From Magnetococcales bacterium WMHbin3 (GTDB lineage Bacteria; Pseudomonadota; Magnetococcia; Magnetococcales; Magnetaquicoccaceae): a stretch of 64,000 nt of DNA. The translations under genes and the position numbers were made by a program. The notes under the pieces were generated by a model, which made no database searches, had not been told where the DNA came from, and was given only the letters and a program-made list of their open reading frames with translations. The stretch is taken from assembly GCA_002753185.1 (NCBI GenBank), contig PDZX01000018.1, positions 1 to 64,000 of the forward strand, written 5' to 3'. Below, one piece after another: positions 44,889-53,179 of the stretch. Numbering within the stretch: position 1 is the stretch's first letter; each line of letters opens with the position of its first letter.

Positions 44889-46250
44889 TCAACCCCGCCT
44901 CCTGCGGTTCCAGATGGCCCCGCCGATGCCCAGCAGCATCAACGGGATGAAGGCCACCAATCCCCAGAAGAGCAGCAGCGCGTCCCCGGCCGGCAGATTG
45001 AGTCCGGCATCCTGGACCTCCCTGGGCTTGATGGCGATGAAATTTTCGTCTTCCGCCAGCCAGCGCGTGATGTTGAGGAACAGATCGGCGTTGCCCAGGG
45101 CATTGACATAGGTGTCGGCCACGAAATTGGAGTTCGCCAGCACCACCAGGCGCTGCTTGCCGGACTCCACTGCCGCGCCGATGAGGATGGGACCCTTGAC
45201 ATCCTTGCCGGCATTGAACTCCACCTGCCCGGAGAGGTCACCGGTCTCCAGCCAGCCCCGTTCCGCCCCTTCCAGCAGCCGCACGCGCTGCTCCTTGGAC
45301 TCCGCCGGGGCCGGTTTCAGTTCGAGCGCCCCGGTATCGGGGAAGATCGAGGCGGCCGACATCCCCTTGGTGATGGGATGGCCCGCCGGATAGCGGCTGA
45401 TCAGGGGCGTGGCCGCCGAGCCGCCGAGCAGTTGGGCGGTGGGATCGAGGGTCACCCCCTTGAGCAGGCCGAGGCCATGGGATTCCAGCAGGCCGGACAG
45501 GCCGGCATCCTGATTGGGATCCAGCATCAGCAGCAGGCGACCGCCGGCCTCCAGCCAGGCTTGCAGCCGTTTCACCTCCACCTCCAGCAGGGGTTTGCGG
45601 GGACCGGACAGGATCAGCACGGCGGTCTCTTCCGGGACCTTCTCCACTTCCGCCAGATTGAAGCTCTCCACCTTGTACCCCTCGCCCTTGAGCAGGGCCG
45701 CTGCCTGGGTATAGGCGAAGCGATCCTTGCCCGTCCCCCCGTCCGGGATCTCGCCGACGGCGTGCTCGCCGTGGCCGGTGACCAGGCGGATGGTCTTGGC
45801 GCTCCCCTTGGCCAGACGGATCAGGGCATTGGTGACCGCCTCTTCGGTGGCCTCGGTGATTTTTTCGGTCTTCTCCCCGGCCCGCAGGATCACGGTGCCG
45901 TACAGGGCCACCTCCGCCTGACGCGCCGCCGCCGGATCCAGGTCCGGATCGACGTAGCGGATGGTCAGGTTGGGGTTGACGACCTGATACTTTTCCATCA
46001 ACTCCTGAAGCTGTTGCCGCTTGTCCCCTTTTTCTTGAATATAGACCGAGCCGGTCACCCCATCCGGAAAGGCCTTGATGGCCTTGACCGACTGCTCGGC
46101 CAGGGTATGGCGGCTCCCGCGTGTCCAGTCCCAGCGGACCTGGTAGCGTTGCGTGGCGTAGGCGGCCAAGCCGATGAGCACCAGCGCGATCACTCCGGTG
46201 ATGAAATTCTGCGACCGGAGATGCAAACGGGTGGAGCGATCCATTTTCAT
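44889..46250 (-). CDS. GldG-like ABC transporter auxiliary protein
   Basis: A 453-residue protein with membrane helices near the start (about 16-35) and end (about 425-447) flanking a large periplasmic domain ('YVDPDLDP', 'LVTGHGEHAVGEIPDGG', 'LILSGPRKPLLEVEVKRL', 'LLLMLDPNQDAG'), the layout of GldG/ABC_transp_aux proteins. These act with a GldA-like ATPase and a GldF-like permease; in gliding bacteria the complex is tied to motility, but homologues are widespread in non-gliders. It lies 18 bp downstream of the permease gene. Confidence 0.87.
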   Translation of the reverse strand: MKMDRSTRLHLRSQNFITGVIALVLIGLAAYATQRYQVRWDWTRGSRHTLAEQSVKAIKAFPDGVTGSVYIQEKGDKRQQLQELMEKYQVVNPNLTIRYVDPDLDPAAARQAEVALYGTVILRAGEKTEKITEATEEAVTNALIRLAKGSAKTIRLVTGHGEHAVGEIPDGGTGKDRFAYTQAAALLKGEGYKVESFNLAEVEKVPEETAVLILSGPRKPLLEVEVKRLQAWLEAGGRLLLMLDPNQDAGLSGLLESHGLGLLKGVTLDPTAQLLGGSAATPLISRYPAGHPITKGMSAASIFPDTGALELKPAPAESKEQRVRLLEGAERGWLETGDLSGQVEFNAGKDVKGPILIGAAVESGKQRLVVLANSNFVADTYVNALGNADLFLNITRWLAEDENFIAIKPREVQDAGLNLPAGDALLLFWGLVAFIPLMLLGIGGAIWNRRRRG

Positions 46251-46268
46251 CGTCGTCTTCCCCTCTTC

Positions 46269-47036
46269 CTAACCTTGAATCCGCTCGGCCAGAAGCCGAT
46301 GCCGGGCAAACAGGAGGCCCGATGCGGAGAGCAACACGAAATAGACCAGATCCGCGCTACTGACCAGCCCGGTGAGAAAATTCTGATAGTGGTTCATCAG
46401 GGAAAAATAGGCCAACGCCTTGTCGAGGGTGCCGCCGCTGGCGTTCCCCATCCAGGAGACGATCCACAACAAAAGCAGCACGCCGAAGGAGGCGACCGCC
46501 GCCACGTTGGGGTTTTCCGTGGCGCTGGATGCGGCCAACCCCACCGACCCGAAGGCGGCCGCCGTCAGGAACAGCCCCACCACTCCGGCCAGGAACTGAC
46601 CGGTGTCCGGGTTGCCGTAGGGGTAGAGGGCCAGGGGGATGATGGCCAGCACCCCGATGGCGATGGCAATGAAGAACAACAGCCCCAGATACTTGCCCAG
46701 GACGATCACCATCGGCGACAAGGGCGAGGAGGCCAACGCCGGCCAGGTTCCCTGCCGCTTCTCCTCGGCGATCAGGCGCATGGAGAGCAGGGGCATGATC
46801 AGCAGCAGCAGCACCGCCGCGTTGCCCAGCATCGGGGCGATGGTGCGTTCCGTCAGCGGCAGGGCGCCGCGCATGCCGTAGGCCTGGTACTCCATCATCT
46901 GAATCTGGTAGTTGAGCAGGCTGGCGTTGAACATGTAAGCGCAGATGGAAAAGAGCACCGCCAGCAGCGTCCAGGCCAGAGGGGAGTGGAACATGCCGCG
47001 CACCTCGCGCACGGCCAGGGTGAGAATGGCATTCAT
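46269..47036 (-). CDS. ABC-2-type permease (GldF-like)
   Basis: A 255-residue permease with six predicted membrane helices, starting 'MNAILTLAVREVRGMFHSPL', the usual opening of GldF-like ABC-2 permeases, and containing 'LLSMRLIAEEKRQGTWPAL', the conserved loop after the third helix. The ATG at 47036 overlaps the ATPase stop (ATGA). It forms the channel of the ABC complex with the ATPase upstream and the GldG-like protein downstream. Confidence 0.88.
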   Translation of the reverse strand: MNAILTLAVREVRGMFHSPLAWTLLAVLFSICAYMFNASLLNYQIQMMEYQAYGMRGALPLTERTIAPMLGNAAVLLLLIMPLLSMRLIAEEKRQGTWPALASSPLSPMVIVLGKYLGLLFFIAIAIGVLAIIPLALYPYGNPDTGQFLAGVVGLFLTAAAFGSVGLAASSATENPNVAAVASFGVLLLLWIVSWMGNASGGTLDKALAYFSLMNHYQNFLTGLVSSADLVYFVLLSASGLLFARHRLLAERIQG

Positions 47037-47974
47037 CAGGCGTTCTCCTTCTCCTCGCGGGTGGTCAATTGCAGGAAGATGTCCTCCAGGTTGCCACCCG
47101 CCGGGGTCAATTCCCGCAGGTTCCACCCCTGGGCGACCGAAAGGCGCAGCAGTTCCGGCACCGGGTCGCTGGCGGGCGCGGAGGTGATCAGCCAGCCGTC
47201 CTCCCTGGCGGTGACGCCAGCCACCCCCGCCACCCGGCGCAACGCGTCGGCATCGGGCAAGGCGCCGAAGCGGACGAAATGAGCAACGCTCCCATGAACG
47301 CGTTTTTCCAGGTTTTCCAGGGCGTCGTCGGCCACGATGCGTCCCTGATGGATCACCGCCACCCGCCCGCAGGTCATACGCACTTCCGGCAGGATGTGGG
47401 TGGAGAGCAGCACCGAGTGTTCCCCGCCCAGTTCGCGGATCAACTCCCGGATCTCGCGGATCTGGATCGGATCGAGGCCCACCGTGGGTTCGTCCAGGAT
47501 CACCACGTCGGGGGCATGCACGATCGCCTGGGCGATCCCGGCGCGCTGCCGGTACCCCTTGGAGAGGTTGCGCAACAACCGGTTGGACACCGCCGTCAGG
47601 CCGCAGCGTTCCATGGCCCGGTCCACCGCCCCGCCCAGTTGTCCCTTCGGCACCCGGCGCAGGCTCGCCAGATAGCCAAGATACTCCTCCACGGTCATCT
47701 CGCCGTAGATCGGCGGGTTCTCCGGCAGAAAACCGATCCTGGCCCGCGCCTCCACCGGATCTTCCAGAACGTCCACCCCGGCCACCGCCACCGAGCCTTC
47801 CGTGGGGGCCAGCAGCCCGGCCAGGATGCGCATAGTGGTGGTCTTCCCCGCGCCGTTGGGACCCAGAAAGCCCATCACCTCCCCGCGTTGAACCTGCAAT
47901 TCAATGTTGTCCAGCGCCTTGACCGAGCCGAACTTCCGGGTGACACCGGACAGATGAATCATGGTTTCCGTCAT
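47036..47974 (-). CDS. ABC transporter ATP-binding protein (GldA-like)
   Basis: A 312-residue ATPase: Walker A 'GPNGAGKTTT', Q-loop region 'GFLPENPPIYGEMT', signature 'NLSKGYRQRAGIAQA', Walker B 'VVILDEPTVGLDP' and H-loop 'LSTHIL'. The C-terminal extension (about 220-312) is typical of the GldA/CcmA-like subfamily. It is the first gene of an operon running through permease, GldG-like and DUF4340 proteins. The promoter should lie in the 260-bp gap it shares with the divergent tail-like genes. Confidence 0.9.
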   Translation of the reverse strand: MTETMIHLSGVTRKFGSVKALDNIELQVQRGEVMGFLGPNGAGKTTTMRILAGLLAPTEGSVAVAGVDVLEDPVEARARIGFLPENPPIYGEMTVEEYLGYLASLRRVPKGQLGGAVDRAMERCGLTAVSNRLLRNLSKGYRQRAGIAQAIVHAPDVVILDEPTVGLDPIQIREIRELIRELGGEHSVLLSTHILPEVRMTCGRVAVIHQGRIVADDALENLEKRVHGSVAHFVRFGALPDADALRRVAGVAGVTAREDGWLITSAPASDPVPELLRLSVAQGWNLRELTPAGGNLEDIFLQLTTREEKENA

Positions 47975-48014
47975 ATCGCGCTTCTCGCCTCTTCAAGCTG
48001 TGCGGTTGAATAGT

Positions 48015-48031
48015 GTCACCGATATGGTGAC
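48015..48031. promoter_or_regulatory. Inverted repeat between divergent operons (possible operator)
   Basis: GTCACC-GATAT-GGTGAC is a perfect 6-bp inverted repeat 41 bp upstream of the ABC ATPase start, in the 260-bp gap shared with the divergent tail-like genes. Position and symmetry suit a regulator site, though no matching regulator is evident. Confidence 0.4.
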
Positions 48032-48233
48032 GCCCGCGCCGAAACGCAAGGGGGGGGAGGGAACAAAAAATTTATCAAGAACCATCAACCTCATTCGTTG
48101 ATTTATCGAAACAAAAACTGATGAACAAATTCATCTTTATCCGCGACCGTCCTCCTGGCAATATCCTGACCGTCGGGAAGGCGTCCGGGATGCCGGACAA
48201 GGGATCATCACCACATGCACACAGAGGAGATCA

Positions 48234-48605
48234 ATGACCACGAACAACAATCTGACCTCGTTCTTTCGCGGGGACACCAAGGCATGGAATCTGGAGTTCA
48301 AGGATGGCGCGGGCAATCCGATCGACATCACCAACCATGTGTTGTGGTTCACCATGAAACGGACCCTGGAGGACCTGGACGAAAACGCCGCGCTGCAAAA
48401 ACGGATCACCTTTCCGCCGGGCGCGGAGTCGGAATCCGGCAAGGGGACCCTGCTGTTGACCTCCGCCGAGACCGGAGCGCTGCGGCCAGGGAGCTATTTT
48501 TACGATCTGCAGAAGGTCATTCCGGAAAACCCGCCCGTCGTCGCCACCATCATGAGCGGCAAGGTCGTGGTGCAGGCGGACATCACCCGCGACAGTGGAC
48601 CCTGA
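48234..48605 (+). CDS. Phage-tail-like protein resembling baseplate BppU N-domain
   Basis: A 123-residue protein with the pattern of BppU-type phage baseplate domains: 'FFRGDTKAWNLEFKDGAGNP' followed by 'IDITNHVLWFTMKRT' and later 'TGALRPGSYFYDLQKV', with an Ig-like beta pattern throughout. The match is by memory of the family, so the label is tentative. GGAG lies four bases before the ATG. It is the first of three tightly spaced plus-strand genes with no other phage gene around. Confidence 0.6.
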   Translation: MTTNNNLTSFFRGDTKAWNLEFKDGAGNPIDITNHVLWFTMKRTLEDLDENAALQKRITFPPGAESESGKGTLLLTSAETGALRPGSYFYDLQKVIPENPPVVATIMSGKVVVQADITRDSGP

Positions 48606-48607
48606 GC

Positions 48608-49135
48608 ATGGCCGACACCACGTTACAGGTCATCCTGGGCGGGGAACCGCTGCACATCTCCTTCGACGAAAGCCGGATTCACGTCAGCACGGTCAACGAG
48701 ACCATCCATGTACGCAATCTCGACGGCGGCATGCGGCTGACCATCAAGGAGGAACGGCTGGAATTCTCCTCACCACTGGTCCTGGCCATGCCCGGTTGGC
48801 CGTTCGGGCCGAATCCGAACCGCGTGGAGGCCTTGGCCAGGGATGTGCCCACGGTGGTGGACCGTCTGGTGATGCCGGCCTATTACCGGGTGGCCAAGTG
48901 GCTCGTGCTGGTCACGGACGAGGCGAACGGCTTGTCCGTCACCAGCGAAATCAAGTGCATGCGCGGCAAGGAGGCGGTGCATTTCCTGGAATACGCCATC
49001 CTGGGGGATGCCGGCCAGCTCCCCTACGAGGTGGATGTGACGGAACAGGGCGAAGTGGTGGAGCTGTGGATCACCAGTCGCCATGCCGACGGACCACTCA
49101 CCGTACGGACAACCAAAATCGGCATTTTCAACTAA
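48608..49135 (+). CDS. Unknown beta-rich protein in tail-like cassette
   Basis: A 175-residue protein without signal peptide or membrane helix, rich in predicted strands ('TTLQVILGGEPLHISFDESR', 'GEVVELWITSRHADGPLTV'). I do not recognise the family. It begins 2 bp after the stop of the BppU-like gene and ends 22 bp before the tail-fibre-like gene, so all three are co-expressed. A tail assembly or fibre-associated role is guilt by association only. Confidence 0.6.
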   Translation: MADTTLQVILGGEPLHISFDESRIHVSTVNETIHVRNLDGGMRLTIKEERLEFSSPLVLAMPGWPFGPNPNRVEALARDVPTVVDRLVMPAYYRVAKWLVLVTDEANGLSVTSEIKCMRGKEAVHFLEYAILGDAGQLPYEVDVTEQGEVVELWITSRHADGPLTVRTTKIGIFN

Positions 49136-49157
49136 CACCAAAACTGGAGAAAACAAC

Positions 49158-50276
49158 ATGGGAATACCAGCGCTTTTCACGGCCCGTGGCGGGCTGGACA
49201 TCGGCATCCACATCATCCCCGGCAACGGCGCGCCGAACGGGGGCCGCGCCGATGAGGCGGTGATCGGTTCGTTCCACGCCGATCAGAGCAATGGCCACCT
49301 CTACATCAAGAAGGCCAGCGGCGCCGGCCTGGAGAAATGGACCCGGCTGCAAAACCAGCAGGACCTCGCCGCCGCCCTGCTGGGGCTTTCCTGGCGCGAG
49401 CCGGTGCTCTGCCTGGACAACACGGCGTATGCCGATGTGGCCGCCGCCGAAACGGCGGCCAATACCGGCATGGTGAACGGCGTGGCGGTGGGGGATGGCA
49501 GCCGCATCCTGTTCACCGGGATCGCCGGGGCGAACAAGAACGTTTTTCTCATCAGTGGCACGCCGGGCAGCGGGGCCACCCTGGTGGAGGACGGCAACGA
49601 CGCCAGCAAGGGCGATACCGTGCAGGTGCAGGACGGGACCTGGGCGGGCCACAAGTTCAATTTCAATGGCGCCATCTGGGTCTCCACCGGCGCCGAGGAT
49701 TGGACCGAAGTGGGCTTCATCCGCACGTTCCTGGGCAAGTCGGGAGTCGGCAACGAGATGCCCTCCTATGCCTCGGTCAATATCGTGGACAACGGCGAAA
49801 GCCTGGAGAGCGGCATCGGCGCCCTGGACGCCGCCATCGGCCCGCAGGTGACCTCCACGCGGCACATTGCCGCCTCGGCCACGATCACGGCCAACCTTTC
49901 GACCCTGGACCGGGTCCTGGCCGACGCCAAGAGCGAAAAGAAGGTGGACAACGTCACCGCCCTGACCGTGCTCGACACGGTGGCGGTGGATCAGGTGCTT
50001 TCCGCCGAATGGACGATCCATTCCCGTTCCGTGGCCACGCCCTCCCAGGTGAACGTCATCAAGGTGATGGCGCTGCACAACGGCACCAGCGCGGCGGACG
50101 CCACCGGGGTCAACCACAACTGGTTCGCCGAAATGCGGCTGGGTGGCGAGATCGCCACGCTCCATTTCGAGGTGGGCTTGAGCGGCAGCGGAGGCGCCCA
50201 GGTGATGCAGCTCAAGGGATCCTGCAATTCGGCGGTACACGTGCGCCTCACCCGTTCCGTGCTCAACGAACAGTGA
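49158..50276 (+). CDS. Tail-fibre-like structural protein
   Basis: A 372-residue protein. The N-terminal part has short repeats seen in tail fibres ('GSFHADQSNGHLYIKKASGA', 'WTRLQNQQDLAAAL'). A central domain around 'QVQDGTWAGHKFNFNGAIWV' resembles fibre attachment modules, and the beta-rich C-terminal half could be a receptor-binding or trimerisation domain. There is no signal peptide. CTGGAG precedes the ATG. The last 14 bp overlap the end of the convergent glycosyltransferase gene. Confidence 0.6.
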   Translation: MGIPALFTARGGLDIGIHIIPGNGAPNGGRADEAVIGSFHADQSNGHLYIKKASGAGLEKWTRLQNQQDLAAALLGLSWREPVLCLDNTAYADVAAAETAANTGMVNGVAVGDGSRILFTGIAGANKNVFLISGTPGSGATLVEDGNDASKGDTVQVQDGTWAGHKFNFNGAIWVSTGAEDWTEVGFIRTFLGKSGVGNEMPSYASVNIVDNGESLESGIGALDAAIGPQVTSTRHIAASATITANLSTLDRVLADAKSEKKVDNVTALTVLDTVAVDQVLSAEWTIHSRSVATPSQVNVIKVMALHNGTSAADATGVNHNWFAEMRLGGEIATLHFEVGLSGSGGAQVMQLKGSCNSAVHVRLTRSVLNEQ

Positions 50277-51615
50277 TTTCCCTCCCGCACGGCGGCCTGG
50301 CCGCCGTGCGGGAAAATTCCGGCAAGGCGTTGCGCATCTCCTCGACCAGCGGGGTCCAGTCACCGGGAGCGCGTTGCCGAAACAGACGCATGACCCCCGG
50401 ATACCAGGGGGAATCTTCCCGTTCCGCCAGCCAGCGCCAATCCGCGCCGACGCACGGCAGCACCACCCAGCACGGTTTTCCCAGTGCCCCGCACAGGTGG
50501 GCGACAGCCGTGTCCACGGTGATCAGCAGGTCCAGTTGCGCAAGCACCGCCGCCGTATCGGCGAAGTCGCGGATCCGGGCGCCCAGATCCACCAGGGGCT
50601 GATCCAAGGGGGGCGATTGGGCCTCCATTGCCCCCGCGCCCTTCTGCACGCTGATCCAGGTCACCCCCGGCACCCCCCAAAGCGACGCCAGAACGGCGAG
50701 ACCGGGCAAGGAACGGTTGGCGTCGTTGACATGATCCGGCCGGCCCTTCCATGCCAGACCGACACGCAGCCCCGCGCCTGGCGGCATGGCATCGCGCCAG
50801 AACGCCATCCGCTCCGGGGAGGCGCTCAAATAGGGCAGAGAGGCCGGAATCGAAGCCTCTTCCGTGCCCATGAGACAGGGGATGGACAGCAAAAAAACCC
50901 AGTAATCATGCCGGGGAATGGCGGAAAGATCCCAGTCCAGCGCCAGATTGCCAACCCCGCGCAACCCGGTGGCAAGCAATGAAATCAGCTGACGGTCGCA
51001 CAGAAACGTGATCCGCGCCGCCCCGCGACCACTCAGGATCGGCAAATAGCGGCAAAACTGAATCGCATCCCCGAACCCCTGCTCCCAGATCACCAACAGG
51101 CTCTTGCCCGCCAGATCCTCCCCTCGCCAGGCTGGAAATGGCAGATCGGGGGGGATTACGGCCCGTCCGGTCAGGCGCGGATGATAACGGAATTCGAACC
51201 GTCGCCACCCCTCCGCGAACCGTCCAGAGCGCAACAACAACTGCGCGAGGTTCAGATTGGCCTCCGGCAACTCCGGCAACTGCCACAACGCCGCTTCGGC
51301 CTCCTCGAAACGGCCAAGGCCCATCAGCAACACCCCCAGATTGGCCAGCGCCTCGCCGTAATCCGGCCGGACCCGCAGCGCCTCCCGATAGGCGGCCTCG
51401 GCCTCGGCGGGGCGTCGCAGATCGTTGAGAATCACCCCCAGATTGTAATGGGCCACGGCCAGATCCGGCAGGCGGCGCGTCAGCTCCCGGTAGGCGGCCA
51501 CCACCGCGTCAGGCCGATTGCGGCGGGTGAGGTGATCGATCAGGGCGGCATGGGCCTCCAGGCTCAGGGGCCGGAGGCGTACCGCCTTGCGCAGGGCAGT
51601 TTCGGCAGCATCCAT
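50263..51615 (-). CDS. TPR protein with GT9-like glycosyltransferase domain
   Basis: A 450-residue protein: three to four TPR units (about 5-140; 'VAHYNLGVILNDLRRPAEAE') and a glycosyltransferase-B-like domain (about 150-435) with 'PFPAWRGEDLAGKSLLVIWE', 'QGFGDAIQF' and the family 9-like end 'LDLLITVDTAVAHLCGALGK'. It is a shorter paralogue of the protein at 54654-56333. Its start lies just past the glnA terminator. The C-terminal codons run through a perfect 14-bp inverted repeat. Confidence 0.82.
   Translation of the reverse strand: MDAAETALRKAVRLRPLSLEAHAALIDHLTRRNRPDAVVAAYRELTRRLPDLAVAHYNLGVILNDLRRPAEAEAAYREALRVRPDYGEALANLGVLLMGLGRFEEAEAALWQLPELPEANLNLAQLLLRSGRFAEGWRRFEFRYHPRLTGRAVIPPDLPFPAWRGEDLAGKSLLVIWEQGFGDAIQFCRYLPILSGRGAARITFLCDRQLISLLATGLRGVGNLALDWDLSAIPRHDYWVFLLSIPCLMGTEEASIPASLPYLSASPERMAFWRDAMPPGAGLRVGLAWKGRPDHVNDANRSLPGLAVLASLWGVPGVTWISVQKGAGAMEAQSPPLDQPLVDLGARIRDFADTAAVLAQLDLLITVDTAVAHLCGALGKPCWVVLPCVGADWRWLAEREDSPWYPGVMRLFRQRAPGDWTPLVEEMRNALPEFSRTAARPPCGREITVR
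50284..50312. terminator. Strong inverted repeat at convergent gene ends
   Basis: CCCGCACGGCGGCC and its exact complement form a 14-bp stem around a single base, 7 bp after the tail-fibre stop. It lies inside the last codons of the convergent glycosyltransferase gene. Without a real T-run it is at best a Rho-assisted, two-way transcript end. Confidence 0.6.
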
Positions 51616-51635
51616 GATCTCGCATTCCCAAAAAA

Positions 51636-51669
51636 CGGCGAAGGCCGCCCCGGAATGGGACGGCCTTCG
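51636..51669 (-). terminator. Rho-independent terminator after glnA
   Basis: On the minus strand CGAAGGCCG and CGGCCTTCG form a 9-bp stem, with further pairing in the loop, followed by CCG and six T. It begins 24 bp after the glnA stop codon. Confidence 0.85.
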
Positions 51670-51693
51670 ATCACGACAACAAACGGTACTGCG

Positions 51694-53115
51694 TCACACG
51701 CTGTAGTAGAGCGTGAACTCCACCGGATGCGGGGTATGCTCGACCTTGTAGACCTCCTCCATCTTGAGCTTGATCCAGGCGTCGATGAGGTCGTCGCTGA
51801 AGACATCGCCCTTCTTGAGGAACTCACGATCCTTGTCGAGGGACTCCAGGGCCTCGCGCAGGGAGCCGCACACCGTGGGAATGCCCTTCAATTCCTCCGG
51901 CGGGAGGTCATAGAGGTTCTTGTCCATGGGGGGACCGGCGTCGATCTTGTTCTCGATGCCGTCCAGACCGGCCATCAACAGGGCGGCGAAGGCCAAGTAG
52001 GGATTGGCGGACGGGTCCGGGAAGCGGATCTCGCAGCGCTTGGCCTTGGGATTGGTGGAGGCCGGGATGCGGATGCTGGCGGAACGGTTGCGGGCGGAGT
52101 GGGCCAACAGCACGGGCGCCTCGAAACCGGGGATCAGACGCTTGTAGGAATTGGTCGAGGAGTTGGTGAAGGCGTTGAGGGCACGGGCGTGCTTCTTGAT
52201 GCCGCCGATGAAGTGCAACGCCATCTCGGAGAGGTCCGCGTACTGATTGCCGGCGAAGAGGGGCTTGCCGTTCTTCCAGATGGACATGTGGACGTGCATG
52301 CCAGAGCCGTTGTCGCCGCTCATGGGCTTGGGCATGAAGGTGACGGTCTTGCCCTGCTGATGCGCCACATTGTGGACGACGTATTTGTATTTCTGGATGT
52401 TGTCCGCCATGCTGAGCAGGTCGGAAAAGCGCATGTCGATTTCGCACTGACCGGCGGTGGCGACCTCGTGATGGTGGAATTCGATGGTGATGCCCATCTC
52501 TTCCATGATCATGCACATTTCGGAGCGCATATCCTGATAGGAGTCCACCGGCTGGACCGGGAAGTAGCCGCCCTTGATGCCGGGACGGTGGCCGGTGTTG
52601 CCTTCCTCGTAATCGGTGTCGGTGTTCCAGGCCCCTTCGATGGAGTCGATTTCGACACTGACCTTGTTGATCCGGGTAGCGAAACGCACGTTGTCGAAGA
52701 TGAAGAACTCGGCTTCCGGCCCCAGATAGGCGGTGTCACCGATGCCGGTGTACTTGAGGTAGGCCTCGGCGCGCCTGGCCACGGCGCGGGGATCGCGGCT
52801 GTAGCCTTCGCCGGTGAAGGGATCCACCACGTCGCAGATGAGGATCATGGTGGGGACGTCGGTGAAGGGGTCCATGGTGGCGGTGGAGGCATCCGGCTTG
52901 TAGACCATGTCCGACTGGTTGATCTCGCACCAGCCGGCGATGGAGGAGCCATCGAAGCCGAAGCCGGTTTCGAACACCTCCTCGGTCACCATCTTGGCTG
53001 GGGTGGAGATGTGTTGCCATTTCCCGTGAAAGTCGGTGAAGCGGAAATCCACGAAGCGGACATCGTTGGATTCCATCATGGCCAGGGCATTACGAATCGC
53101 ATCTTGGTCGGACAT
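51694..53115 (-). CDS. glnA: Glutamine synthetase type I
   Basis: A 473-residue GSI, full length. It makes glutamine from glutamate, ammonia and ATP. Visible features: '[11 protein letters not shown]', '[11 protein letters not shown]', '[18 protein letters not shown]' (metal and substrate site), '[10 protein letters not shown]', and the adenylylation tyrosine in 'NLYDLPPEE', so control by GlnE is expected. The ATG at 53115 begins '[14 protein letters not shown]'; a TTG nine bases earlier is less likely. It lies 64 bp downstream of amt on the same strand and has its own terminator. No glnB/glnK is found between them. Confidence 0.95.
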   Translation of the reverse strand: MSDQDAIRNALAMMESNDVRFVDFRFTDFHGKWQHISTPAKMVTEEVFETGFGFDGSSIAGWCEINQSDMVYKPDASTATMDPFTDVPTMILICDVVDPFTGEGYSRDPRAVARRAEAYLKYTGIGDTAYLGPEAEFFIFDNVRFATRINKVSVEIDSIEGAWNTDTDYEEGNTGHRPGIKGGYFPVQPVDSYQDMRSEMCMIMEEMGITIEFHHHEVATAGQCEIDMRFSDLLSMADNIQKYKYVVHNVAHQQGKTVTFMPKPMSGDNGSGMHVHMSIWKNGKPLFAGNQYADLSEMALHFIGGIKKHARALNAFTNSSTNSYKRLIPGFEAPVLLAHSARNRSASIRIPASTNPKAKRCEIRFPDPSANPYLAFAALLMAGLDGIENKIDAGPPMDKNLYDLPPEELKGIPTVCGSLREALESLDKDREFLKKGDVFSDDLIDAWIKLKMEEVYKVEHTPHPVEFTLYYSV

Positions 53116-53179
53116 ATTGTGCAAACCTTTTCAAATTGAGGTGAGATGGAAAAAGCCGAATAAACGTATCACGCAGTGA

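Noticed and set aside
48234-50276. Prophage
   Set aside because: Only three tail-like genes are present, flanked by an ABC operon and a TPR-glycosyltransferase; no replication, packaging, capsid, lysis or integration genes accompany them.
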